Positions 1-8,381 of a stretch of 64,000 nt of DNA are shown in pieces (position 1 is the stretch's first letter; the number at the start of each line of letters is the position of its first letter). Position numbers and translations under genes: made by a program. The DNA comes from Olivibacter jilunii. GTDB lineage: Bacteria > Bacteroidota > Bacteroidia > Sphingobacteriales > Sphingobacteriaceae. The notes below the pieces were generated by a model. It was given only the letters and a program-made list of their open reading frames with translations, searched no databases and was not told the origin of the DNA. The stretch lies in NCBI RefSeq assembly GCF_900607235.1, contig NZ_LR027857.1, positions 142,472 through 206,471 of the forward strand, read 5' to 3'.

Positions 1-235
1 CGTAATCGGTAATCATCACCAAATAGCCCGCGTAGTAAAGATAGGCATCACCCGGGTAAGGCCCTAGACTCGCATAAGTACCAGTTAATGCCGCGTTTAT
101 ATCACTCTCCGAGGAATACGCATTTTCGGTAGTCAAATCGCTGTATAGCTCAGGTTCCAATTTTGTACAAGCACTAATCGTAGCCCATATTGTTGCGAGG
201 CATAAAAAACGGTGGCTTAATTTTATGAAGTTCAT
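1..235 (-). CDS. SusD/RagB-like nutrient-binding outer-membrane lipoprotein, 3' part missing
   Basis: The first 78 residues of a leftward gene are present and the rest lies outside the window. The N-terminus is a lipoprotein signal peptide with a hydrophobic stretch ending in ISA-C (Cys 23), followed by the TKLEPEL segment and a DLTTENAY...TGTYASL stretch typical of SusD/RagB N-termini (imperfect helical repeats after a lipidated Cys). It begins 10 bp after the SusC stop codon, so the two are almost surely one operon. SusD proteins sit on the cell surface and cap the SusC pore to capture glycans or peptides. The substrate cannot be read from this fragment. Confidence 0.88.
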   Translation of the reverse strand, partial: MNFIKLSHRFLCLATIWATISACTKLEPELYSDLTTENAYSSESDINAALTGTYASLGPYPGDAYLYYAGYLVMITDY

Positions 236-245
236 TTTTTTTTCT

Positions 246-3200
246 TTAAAAGTTAACATTAACACCAAAAGTAAAGGCACGCATGCTAGGATAAGAGTTA
301 AAGTCCAAACCAGCACCCGCGTTAGCCGTTTGCGCATTGGAACTATATTTAATCAGCGCATCATTTTCATAGCCTTTCGTGTCGACCTCTGGATCCCAGC
401 CTGAATAACCACTGATTGTAAACAGATTTTCAGCCATTACATATATGCGTAATGATTGCATCGCTTTGGTTTTTAGGGGTACTGTGTAGCCTAATGTTAA
501 ATTTTTTAACCGCAAAAAGGAGGCGTCTTCCACAAAATGATCATTCACATACCCCCCATATTCTGTATAATAGAATCCATTTCGAGGCAAGTCGGTGTTG
601 GTATTTTCGGGTGTCCAGCGATTCAATGCATCTGTAGAACGATTCCATTCCAAATTCATGCGCGTCATATTTAGCAGGTCGTTACCCAAATTCCCATAAA
701 TGAAAACAGATAAGTCGAAATTTTTGTAAGCGAAGGTATTGGTGATTCCATAGGTAAGCTTTGGATAAGCAGATCCGATGATTGTTCTATCCGCAGCGGT
801 AATAATACCATCTCCATTGACATCGGCAAATTTCGGATCGCCGGCTTTCGAATTAGGTTGTGCCGCGTAGGCTTCTCCCTGCTGAATAACGCCAATATAT
901 TTGTATCCAAAAAGCGAACCGAGCGGCTCTCCTTCGCGAATAATGGCATAAGCCTCTTCAGAAACGGTTCCCATTGGCTTGGAAGAAGTAATAAAGATAT
1001 CGTTATCGCCACCAAGATCAAGCACTTTATTGCGGTTCATGGCAAAATTCAATTTCGTGTCCCAGGTGAAAGCTCCGGTTAAATTTTTTGTAGCGATAGC
1101 GAACTCAAATCCCTTATTGGAAACAGAACCAACATTACTTTGACCAGAGGAATATCCGGAGTACAGAGGTAAATTCAATTTAATCAAGAGGTCGCTTGTC
1201 TTTTTATAGTAAGCGTCCATGGTAACGGCAATACGATCATTCAACAAAGCGAAGTCTATTCCGGCATCGTACTGGCTGGTCGTCTCCCATTTAAGTCTTG
1301 TATTAGCAGGTGATGAGCTATTTAAATAGGTACCACTGGTATTATTGATTCCATCAAAGGTATAATTGGCATTGCTCATTAATCCGTAAGAAGCATAATT
1401 CCCAATCCGTTCATTCCCGGTTTTACCATAACCCAGACGCAACTTAAGATCGGAGAACAATTGTTGGTTTCGCATAAAAGATTCGTTGATCAACTTCCAG
1501 GCGAAAGATCCGGAAGGAAAGGTGCCCCATTTGTTGTCGGAGCCAAAGCGCGAAGAACCATCGTGCCTTACGGTGAAAGTAAACAGGTATTTATCATCAA
1601 AAGAATAATTTGCCCGACCGAAAAATGAAATCAGCATATTTTCCGATTTATAAGAATTGACACCCGAGATGGTAGATGCCGCACCCAGGTTGTTATAACC
1701 ATACAAGTCTGTTGAGAATCCATACACATTGATTCCCTTATTACTATTTGTAAATTTTTCATAAGAGTAACCGCCCATTAGATTTAGGTGATGCTTGCCG
1801 AAACCTTTATCGTAGGTAATAAACATGTCCGCTAAATTGTGGGTCAGGTTATAATCCGACTGGGAGGCTACTCCCTTATCGATACTACCTTGATAAGAGT
1901 CTTGCGACAAGTAAGTACCCAATTGATCATGCAGAATTTCGGTGCCCGCGTCAAACCGTGCAGTTAGGCCTTCAAATGGTTTTATCTCCAAATAAACGTT
2001 CCCATTAAGCTTATCCTTTTGTACATCGTTCTGACGAGCCATTAAATTTGCAAGTGGGTTGTCTCCTCTTCCTCCGGGAGGACGGCCAAAGGCACCATTC
2101 GCATCATATACCGGAACGGTGGGATCATAAGTCAGCACACTGTAGAGCACATTGGAATTCAAGATATTTCCATCATATATTTGGTAGTTGGAATTTTCTC
2201 TTTGACCAAAGATGGAAGCACCTGCACGTACATAATCATTAATAGTTTGATCGATGTTGACTCTTCCGGATACACGTTTGAAGTCGGTAGTTTTTAGAAT
2301 CCCCTTTTGATCGAAGTAACCCACACTGCTTAATACCTTCGTCTTCTCACTCCCACCTGTAAATTGTAGATTATGATTTTGTACGGTAGCGGTTCGAGTA
2401 GCTTCTTTCACCCAATCTGTGTTGATGGTTGAATTCAATTGCGATTGCGTATAAACACCATTCTCAATTCCTTCCTGTCCGTTGATTTCTTTATACAACT
2501 CATTAGCAAGCAACATATAGGATTTACCGTCCAGCAAATGATAAGGATTGATTGCCTTTTGCGTTCCGATATATCCGTTGTAAGCGACATTGCTTTGCCC
2601 AGCTTTACCCCGTTTTGTGGTAATCATCACCACACCGTTAGCACCCCGTGAGCCATAAATAGCCGTAGCGGATGCATCTTTTAAAATTTCCATAGACGCA
2701 ATGTCGTCTGGATTAATGTTGACCCCATTATTGCTGGGGAAACCGTCAATGACATAAAGCGGTTCATTACTGCTACTTACTGAGTTGGAGCCACGTATGC
2801 GAATAGACATACTTCCACCTGGGGCTTTTGAGTTTTGTGTGACTACTACACCGGATGCACGTCCCTGAATAGCCTGCGCGACATTACTGATCGCGCCTCC
2901 TTTTGTTAAGTCATCGGCACTTAGCGAAGCGATTGAGCCCGTCAAATCTCCTTTCTTTTGTGTACCATAACCAACAACTACCACTTCATCTAGTCGCGAT
3001 TCGATATTGCTCAAAACAACATCAATAGTTCCGGCGTTTGTTACGGGAACCTCCTTTTCGGCATAACCGATAAATCGGAAGACTAGGGTAGCCCCCTCAG
3101 GCACTTTTAACTGATACTGCCCATTCGCATTAGTCGTGGTACCGTTAGATGCCCTGCCCTTCACAAATACCGAAACACCCGTCAATGCCGCTACCGAATC

Positions 3201-3623
3201 TCGGACCGTACCGCGTATATCCAGGTCCTGTTGCTGCATCATTTCGCGGCTTGAGCTTAGAGCTGAAACAGGAGCAATCGTGATGGTGGTGTTATGTCTC
3301 TTATATTGCAATTTTTTGCTATTTAAAGCCTTTTGCAAAACTTCCTCCACCGGCACGTTATGTAGCTTTAAGGAAACAGTACCTGCCGCCTTCAGCTGTT
3401 CCTCGTTGTAAAGGAAACGATAGTGTGTCTGTCTTTTCAGTGCTTGCAATACCTCTTTCAGTGGCGCATTCTCTAGCGATATGCTGACCTGTTGCGCCTT
3501 CCCTGCTGCATAGACACCCCACGAAAAGACAAAGACCATCAGCCATGTTAATTTCATAATCCTTACAATTTGTAAGTAAAGCGTCTTCCTTCCCGACGCT
3601 TTCTCTCGAGATAAACGATTCAT
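246..3623 (-). CDS. SusC/RagA-family TonB-dependent outer-membrane receptor with STN signalling domain
   Basis: 1125 residues. In order: a signal peptide around residues 23-44; an STN (secretin/TonB short N-terminal) domain about 45-117; a carboxypeptidase-regulatory-like beta domain about 134-203 (DIRGTV...GYAEKEVPV); the plug, beginning near LDEVVVVGYGTQKKGDLTGS (about 211-230); then a long beta-barrel ending in aromatic F-N-V-N-F, as outer-membrane barrels do. SusC proteins import oligomers using TonB energy. The STN domain marks a transducer that signals to a FecR anti-sigma factor, and matching fecR and sigma genes lie directly upstream. Met 23 (position 3557) is an alternative start that would still leave an intact signal peptide. 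The imported substrate is unknown. Confidence 0.95.
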   Translation of the reverse strand: MNRLSREKASGRKTLYLQIVRIMKLTWLMVFVFSWGVYAAGKAQQVSISLENAPLKEVLQALKRQTHYRFLYNEEQLKAAGTVSLKLHNVPVEEVLQKALNSKKLQYKRHNTTITIAPVSALSSSREMMQQQDLDIRGTVRDSVAALTGVSVFVKGRASNGTTTNANGQYQLKVPEGATLVFRFIGYAEKEVPVTNAGTIDVVLSNIESRLDEVVVVGYGTQKKGDLTGSIASLSADDLTKGGAISNVAQAIQGRASGVVVTQNSKAPGGSMSIRIRGSNSVSSSNEPLYVIDGFPSNNGVNINPDDIASMEILKDASATAIYGSRGANGVVMITTKRGKAGQSNVAYNGYIGTQKAINPYHLLDGKSYMLLANELYKEINGQEGIENGVYTQSQLNSTINTDWVKEATRTATVQNHNLQFTGGSEKTKVLSSVGYFDQKGILKTTDFKRVSGRVNIDQTINDYVRAGASIFGQRENSNYQIYDGNILNSNVLYSVLTYDPTVPVYDANGAFGRPPGGRGDNPLANLMARQNDVQKDKLNGNVYLEIKPFEGLTARFDAGTEILHDQLGTYLSQDSYQGSIDKGVASQSDYNLTHNLADMFITYDKGFGKHHLNLMGGYSYEKFTNSNKGINVYGFSTDLYGYNNLGAASTISGVNSYKSENMLISFFGRANYSFDDKYLFTFTVRHDGSSRFGSDNKWGTFPSGSFAWKLINESFMRNQQLFSDLKLRLGYGKTGNERIGNYASYGLMSNANYTFDGINNTSGTYLNSSSPANTRLKWETTSQYDAGIDFALLNDRIAVTMDAYYKKTSDLLIKLNLPLYSGYSSGQSNVGSVSNKGFEFAIATKNLTGAFTWDTKLNFAMNRNKVLDLGGDNDIFITSSKPMGTVSEEAYAIIREGEPLGSLFGYKYIGVIQQGEAYAAQPNSKAGDPKFADVNGDGIITAADRTIIGSAYPKLTYGITNTFAYKNFDLSVFIYGNLGNDLLNMTRMNLEWNRSTDALNRWTPENTNTDLPRNGFYYTEYGGYVNDHFVEDASFLRLKNLTLGYTVPLKTKAMQSLRIYVMAENLFTISGYSGWDPEVDTKGYENDALIKYSSNAQTANAGAGLDFNSYPSMRAFTFGVNVNF

Positions 3624-3770
3624 ATCTGTTTTGCTGCTACGTCCATATGGAATATTCGGTCTAATTTATTCACATTTGTAGTGCTTATACTACCTGGATA
3701 TTTCATACTTTCGTATAGTTAGGGTTTGGTTATTATATCCTTCAATCATAATACGAGTGCCTTAACTTTT

Positions 3771-3796
3771 ACCGGGAGTGTTGGCCCACTCCCGGT
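3771..3796. terminator. 10-bp perfect hairpin between fecR and the susC-like gene
   Basis: The arms ACCGGGAGTG and CACTCCCGGT are exactly complementary around a 6-nt loop. The hairpin lies 54 bp past the FecR stop and about 150 bp before the SusC start. The T-rich tract is poor on the fecR-coding strand, so it could be a terminator, an attenuator or an RNA-processing structure separating regulator from receptor expression. The structure is directly visible; its role is inferred. Confidence 0.45.
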
Positions 3797-3849
3797 ATTC
3801 GTTTGACGTTTTTACTAACTATTAGGTTGGTTTTGATTTCAAGTTCATT

Positions 3850-5010
3850 TCAACTAGGATTTGCTATAATTTGGAGCTTTCGTCCGTTCACATTAAAATT
3901 CAATCCGCTTACTTCTTTCAGCATTTCGAGTACTTCGCTTAACCTCTCTTTTCGACTGATACTGCCACCAATATGGATATCGGGAAGTTTTCCTTTGTAT
4001 GATAGTTCGAGATCATACCAGCGAGCAACTTCCTCTAAAATAGGTTTGATGGCATCTTCATTGAATAAAAAGTGTCCTTCTTTCCACGCAAGAGCTTTTT
4101 CAATATCAGCAGTTCCTATGTTAAGATCATTACCATCAGCGACGGCACATTGCCCCGGTTTTAGATCATATAGGCTGCTGCCGTAATGAACTTTTACCGC
4201 GCCACTAACGAGGGTTGTCATGCTTTCCTTTTCATAGGATCGTGCGTTAAAGCTTGTCCCTAAAACAGTAATTTTTGTATCATTCATTGTGACTTTAAAA
4301 GGGCGCTTTTTGTCCCTTGCCACTTCAAAATAGGCCTCACCTTCCAAGGTAACTAGCCTTTCATTATTAGCAAAACTGACCGGAAAAACAAGTTTTGATG
4401 CGGCATTAAGCCAAACCTTTGTTCCGTCAGGTAAGGTAAGACGGTAGTTACCCCCGGGAGGAACAAAAAGTGTATTATAGATTAACCGGGCCGCGCTTGC
4501 CTTTTCTCCTCGATAGATCAGTTCTTCTTTAGTTCCCTGCATATTCGTCCCATCATGTTCATTAAGCGCCACCGATTTGCTACCAAGGTGAATGGCACTA
4601 CCGTCGGAAAGCACTAATTTCGCCTTACTTTCACCAGGTAACACATCATTCGCATAGCGATGGGAACTGTCAGGAATTACCTTATTGTCTCGGTGATTAA
4701 AGTGCTTGAGCGTAAAGGTTAAGAATAAAGCGATGCCCGCAGCGATACTTATCCAAAAGGAATTTATTCGGCGCCTGGATCCCTTATTTGCTTTTTCTTT
4801 AAAGCGATTCCAAGCCTTTTCGGTATCCCTTTCTTTTAAAGTCTTTATACGACTTGCTATCGTTGGTGTGTCCTTATACATTTCCAACAGATCTTGCAGG
4901 TTTTTGTCTCGCTCCAGTAAATCTAAAAATTGAGACTCCTCCTGCTCAGAAAGTGTACCTTGAATGTACCCGGCTATCAATCGAGCCTTTTCCAGTGGGT
5001 CGTCGTACAT
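3850..5010 (-). CDS. FecR-family anti-sigma factor
   Basis: 386 residues. The cytoplasmic head (about 1-80) carries the anti-sigma pattern IAGYIQGTLSEQEESQF. It is followed by one membrane span at about 83-102 (FWISIAAGIALFLTFTL), a periplasmic FecR domain (VPPGGNYRLTLPDGTKVWLN ... LEGEAYFEVA ... VLGTSFNARSY), and a C-terminal DUF4974 domain (LFNEDAIKPILEEVARWYDLEL ... LNFNVNGRKLQI) that resembles an STN fold. FecR proteins relay receptor occupancy to an ECF sigma factor. It lies between the sigma gene (upstream) and the STN-containing SusC (downstream), the standard order for this circuit in Bacteroidota. Confidence 0.94.
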   Translation of the reverse strand: MYDDPLEKARLIAGYIQGTLSEQEESQFLDLLERDKNLQDLLEMYKDTPTIASRIKTLKERDTEKAWNRFKEKANKGSRRRINSFWISIAAGIALFLTFTLKHFNHRDNKVIPDSSHRYANDVLPGESKAKLVLSDGSAIHLGSKSVALNEHDGTNMQGTKEELIYRGEKASAARLIYNTLFVPPGGNYRLTLPDGTKVWLNAASKLVFPVSFANNERLVTLEGEAYFEVARDKKRPFKVTMNDTKITVLGTSFNARSYEKESMTTLVSGAVKVHYGSSLYDLKPGQCAVADGNDLNIGTADIEKALAWKEGHFLFNEDAIKPILEEVARWYDLELSYKGKLPDIHIGGSISRKERLSEVLEMLKEVSGLNFNVNGRKLQIIANPS

Positions 5011-5099
5011 ACCTCTTCGTTATATACTGCTAAAGCACCTTCGGATAAAAAAAGTATGGAAGAAAATGAAAAAAATTATGAAGAAAATACAGGTTGCTC

Positions 5100-5600
5100 A
5101 GGAAAAGCAACTGCCTAATGAAATCAAAGGTTTATTTTATACATCCCACTTGGACGCACCCAAGTGGGGCAAGGTGCTTCGGCTTGTCTATTCCGTTGCA
5201 ACCCGTGGTCAAGATGCCCATCCGTGAATCGGAGCCACCCTCTTACACAATGGCATGTCCTTCGTTCGTCGATTCACTGATTACCGTCTGCTTCGCATAA
5301 TAATGGTGAAGGGGCATCTTTGACTGCCGGTTGCTGCCTCCACAGACTAGGCCATTGACGTCCTTCGGAACGGCTATGCGTCTGGGTGATGGCGCAGGGT
5401 AAAACGGCCTTCCAGGGTGAGCGTAAAGAAAATTCGGTTAGCAGGGCGGGCTAAAGTGCTATGCGAAAAAGCGAAGGGAAGGAATTGTGAATAGGGGCGG
5501 CTCCGCAGAACAGAGGGATAGGAACCGAATTTTTAGCGAGAACTGGACAGCCTTGATGTTTGCCTCACTTTGCATCGAAGGTAAAGTGAGATGAAATTAA
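5100..5600. other. Gene-free, G+C-richer structured intergenic element (candidate ncRNA or degenerate mobile element)
   Basis: The 680-bp gap between the sigma and fecR genes has no convincing reading frame but is rich in inverted repeats. CACTTGG/CCAAGTG forms a short hairpin near 5147-5167. AAAATTCGGTT (5429-5439) pairs perfectly with AACCGAATTTT (5523-5533). A terminal hairpin CTCACTTT/AAAGTGAG (5564-5571 with 5583-5590) follows GCCTTGAT. The terminal hairpin has a relative at 61905-61930. Orientation and boundaries are uncertain. It sits in the leader or spacer between two co-directional regulatory genes, so it could influence fecR expression, but that is inference. Confidence 0.4.
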
Positions 5601-5690
5601 AGAGAATAAAAATATGACTAAAATAATCCTTCTTTTAATCTAAGCGCTATTACGAAGTATATGCGATTGAATACTCGTGGTACTGCAAGC

Positions 5691-6251
5691 TTATTTTAAC
5701 AAGGTGACAAGAAGCACCGTAAAAAGCTCGGGCTTCAATTGCTCTTTGAGTAGATGAAGGGCTCGCTGTTTTTGACTTTTTACAGTATGGATACTTATAC
5801 CTAAAAGCTCAGCAATTTGCGGGTTCTTTAGTCCTTCCAAGTATCCCATCCTGCATATCATGGCACAGCCTCCCGGAAGCTTATCTAAGGCGGCCATTAA
5901 TTCCCCGAGAACTTCTGCATGAATTAAAAAGTTATCGATCTGAAAATCTTCTAATAATTGGTCCGGATGCTGTTTTTGATATTTTTCGACCACCTTATGG
6001 TGTCTAAATCGATTGAACGCATCATGTTTAATGGTTGTATACAAATATGATTTAATGGCATGTTCGCTCCAAAGCGTACCATTTGTCTGTTCACAGAAGA
6101 CAACGAAAGCGTCCTGCACCAAATCTTCCGCTTCCTCCTCATTGCCCGAAAGCTTATACGCGAATTCAAACAAACGCAGATAATACTTTTTGAATAAGTC
6201 TTCAACTGACAAACGATTCGGTTGGTCCATGTAATTGGGTTCATTCATCAT
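5691..6251 (-). CDS. ECF (FecI/RpoE-type) RNA polymerase sigma-70 factor
   Basis: 186 residues, the usual ECF size. Region 2 is visible as YLRLFEFAYKLSGNEEEAED followed by LVQDAFVVF, and region 4 as LPGGCAMICRMGYLEGLKNP then QIAELLGISIHTVKSQKQRA, a helix-turn-helix that reads the -35 element. Such factors direct transcription of an adjacent susC/susD operon when released from FecR. The fecR gene follows, after the 680-bp structured gap, on the same strand. The ATGATG start leaves two possible initiators (6251 or 6248). Confidence 0.95.
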   Translation of the reverse strand: MMNEPNYMDQPNRLSVEDLFKKYYLRLFEFAYKLSGNEEEAEDLVQDAFVVFCEQTNGTLWSEHAIKSYLYTTIKHDAFNRFRHHKVVEKYQKQHPDQLLEDFQIDNFLIHAEVLGELMAALDKLPGGCAMICRMGYLEGLKNPQIAELLGISIHTVKSQKQRALHLLKEQLKPELFTVLLVTLLK

Positions 6252-6590
6252 AAAGCACCTATGTATTAGATAATCAATATCTAGTAAATACCCTGCTTAG
6301 TATTGGTTAATATAATTGAACTAGCGATTCTTATCAGAAAGATTGATTGTATCGATCAAGTGTAGAAACTTTTTAGATGAAATGCAAATCCTTTGCAAAC
6401 GCAACCGATTGCGTGTTTTGATATCAGCTGTCGGTCGGTACCGACCAAGCTGTAGGTATAAGGTTTAGGTATTAGCTTTCAGCTATCGGATCGGATGTCG
6501 GCTTTCGACTGTAACTATGGACAATAAGCGTTGAACTCATGACAAGGCACTCATTACTCCTCACTCAATGCGCATATACTCTATTACTTC
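6252..6590. repeat. Gap with repeat fragments and a 14-bp perfect palindrome
   Basis: The gap lies between the sigma gene start and the 3' end of the cyclotransferase gene. No ORF is credible. It contains GGTCGGTACCGACC (6433-6446, perfect palindrome), short fragments related to the dispersed intergenic repeats (GCTTTCAGCTATCGG near 6475, ACTCATTACTCCTCACTCA near 6549), and presumably the sigma-gene promoter near 6252-6350, which I could not define. Confidence 0.5.
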
Positions 6591-7649
6591 TCATCGTCCC
6601 AATAACTTAATTTCAAATAGTTTATCCCAGTTTTTGCCTGTTACGTAGAGATGTTTACCCTGCTGATCATAAGCGATCCCATTGAGTACATTGGTATCTT
6701 CGGTCACATCTTTCTGAGGCAACAAGCCAATAAGATTAATCTCAGCCTCCACTTGTCCTGAATGTGGATCGATTACCACGACGACATCAGAGTAATAAAC
6801 GTTGGCATAGATTTTTCCATCAATGTACTCCAATTCGTTCAACTTATCAACAGGACCTTTGTGGTTATATACTTCGATAAAGCCTTCCTCTTTAAAATTA
6901 TCTTTATTTAGGAAATAAAGACGGTTGCTACCATCTGATTTGATCAGACGCTGTCCGTCAAAGCATAATCCCCAACCCTCTTTGCTTGCTTGGTAAGGAA
7001 ATTCTCCCACCTTTTCGAAAGAGTTTCTATCATACACAAATCCAACGCCTTCTTCCCAGGTTAACTGAACAATTTTATCACCGACAAAGGTCATTCCTTC
7101 TCCAAAATATTTGGAGGGGAGATCGATTTTCTTTACAACCTTACCGGTTTTTAACTCCACTTTCCGCAGGGTTGATTGTCCGCGCTGTCCAGTGCTTTCA
7201 TACAGAAAGCCATCATGATATTCTAGACCCTGCGTATAAGCGTGAGCATCGTGCGGATACGTATTAACCACCGTAAAACTGTATTGTTCAGGAAGTTTGG
7301 ATGCTACAACAACAATATTCGTACTAGCGCTTTCTGACTGCCCTGCCTTAAAGACATTAGCAGTGATAAGCTGACTTCCCATACCCAAACTATCTGTCTT
7401 TAACCAAACGGCGCCACTGTCTTTTACCGTTACATAAGGCTTATCATTTAATGAATAAGCAATTGAATCAAAAGAAAGGTCTGCCGGTAAACTGAGTTGC
7501 AGAGAAACACTGTCGCCTTTGTTGATCAAAGATCCTGGTTCAACAGCGCTAAAGCTCAACGATTTATTGGATGAATTATTCGATTTTTCTCGATCACAAG
7601 CCGCCACACTACATAAGGCAGTCAATGCCAGAAGCAAAAATTTGTTCAT
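6591..7649 (-). CDS. Glutaminyl-peptide cyclotransferase (glutamine cyclotransferase family), lipoprotein
   Basis: 352 residues from the chosen start. The signal peptide MNKFLLLALTALCSVAAC carries a lipobox, which is why position 7649 is preferred over the in-frame ATG 33 bp upstream. The C-terminal 240 residues form a beta-propeller of the glutamine cyclotransferase family (YTQGLEYHDGFLYESTGQRG, LTWEEGVGFVYD, VLNGIAYDQQGKHLYVTG). These enzymes convert N-terminal Gln to pyroglutamate. The N-terminal 100 residues look like an Ig-like domain. The protein would be a periplasmic or outer-membrane-anchored enzyme. A TAnnTTTG motif ends only 3 nt before this ATG. Confidence 0.85.
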   Translation of the reverse strand: MNKFLLLALTALCSVAACDREKSNNSSNKSLSFSAVEPGSLINKGDSVSLQLSLPADLSFDSIAYSLNDKPYVTVKDSGAVWLKTDSLGMGSQLITANVFKAGQSESASTNIVVVASKLPEQYSFTVVNTYPHDAHAYTQGLEYHDGFLYESTGQRGQSTLRKVELKTGKVVKKIDLPSKYFGEGMTFVGDKIVQLTWEEGVGFVYDRNSFEKVGEFPYQASKEGWGLCFDGQRLIKSDGSNRLYFLNKDNFKEEGFIEVYNHKGPVDKLNELEYIDGKIYANVYYSDVVVVIDPHSGQVEAEINLIGLLPQKDVTEDTNVLNGIAYDQQGKHLYVTGKNWDKLFEIKLLGR

Positions 7650-7652
7650 ACA

Positions 7653-7660
7653 CAAATATA
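7653..7660 (-). promoter_or_regulatory. Bacteroidota-type -7 element abutting the cyclotransferase ATG
   Basis: TATATTTG on the minus strand, with three nucleotides (TGT) between it and the ATG at 7649. Transcription normally starts a few nucleotides after this element, so the mRNA may be leaderless or nearly so. No clear -33 TTG was identified. Confidence 0.4.
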
Positions 7661-7739
7661 GAAGATGTAGTGTATATGACATAATTTATTCCTATGATAC
7701 AAACTTAGAGAATAGTAATATTTTAGGTATAGTTAATTG

Positions 7740-8004
7740 TTGAGTAGTTGAGACGTTAAGTAGTGATGAGTGTTGCCTGCCTGCCGGTAGGCAGGAATCA
7801 TGAGTGATGAATCTCTTTTCTACTTATCCTGATACCTACGTCTTGATACCTGATACTTACCTGCCTGCCGGCAGGCAGGTGTCCTGATACTAAACCTGTC
7901 CTCACAAAAGTACGTCATAACCAGACACCAATAACTAATAACTAATAACAACTAACCAATAACTAATAACAAATAACGAATAACAAATAACCAATAACCA
8001 ATAA
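7740..8004. repeat. Composite intergenic repeat (copy 1)
   Basis: The copy reads left to right as a TAGTTGAG/GTTAAGTAG stretch, a 20-bp palindrome with one mismatched pair (7776-7795), a perfect 22-bp palindrome built on CCTGCCGGCAGG (7859-7880), then heptamer repeats of the type AACTAAT/AACCAAT (about 7926-8004) that run up to the YraN-like stop codon. It fills the gap between the cyclotransferase gene and the YraN-like gene. Reading frames crossing it are products of the heptamer repeat, not genes. Confidence 0.8.
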
Positions 8005-8373
8005 CTAAGAATACCTAGGCCAAAAGGCGTCTTTGATATGTCGGATATTATATTTTTTATCTTTATTTGCAAAAATAGAAACGATATCGAAACGGATCTC
8101 ACCCGCATAGTGATGTTGACGAATATAAATGGTTGCCGCTTGTGATAGCTTACGTTGTTTTTGCCAATTAACGGCTTCGTAAGGAAGTCCAAAACCGCTA
8201 CTAGACCGGGTTTTTACTTCAACAAAGACCAATTGAGTCCCATCTTTCATGATCAAGTCGACCTCTAGATGCTTATAGCGCCAATTCTGCTTCACCAAAT
8301 AATAGCCCTGATGCAATAAATACTGCAGTGCGGCCCGTTCTCCATCCGAACCGGTTATCTGATGCGTAGCCAT
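8005..8373 (-). CDS. YraN family protein (UPF0102), restriction-endonuclease-like fold
   Basis: 122 residues, normal for the family. The N-terminal GSDGERAALQYLLHQGYYLV and the nuclease-like core (WRYKHLEVDLIMKDG ... LVFVEVKTRS) show the conserved E-V-D and E-V-K acidic/lysine pattern of the PD-(D/E)XK superfamily. The biological role of YraN proteins is not established; a role in DNA or recombination metabolism is usually assumed from the fold. It follows dnaG by 8 bp on the same strand, suggesting co-transcription. Confidence 0.9.
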   Translation of the reverse strand: MATHQITGSDGERAALQYLLHQGYYLVKQNWRYKHLEVDLIMKDGTQLVFVEVKTRSSSGFGLPYEAVNWQKQRKLSQAATIYIRQHHYAGEIRFDIVSIFANKDKKYNIRHIKDAFWPRYS

Positions 8374-8381
8374 TCATTGAA

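Noticed and set aside
4964..5300. Small rightward frames of 62-87 codons in the fecR-sigma gap
   Set aside because: They begin antisense to fecR, have no recognisable domain or promoter, and overlap the structured region.
7935..8192. 85-codon frame rich in SYWLLVI-type repeats
   Set aside because: Its C-terminal repeats are a translation of the heptamer DNA repeat and the rest is out of frame in the YraN-like gene.
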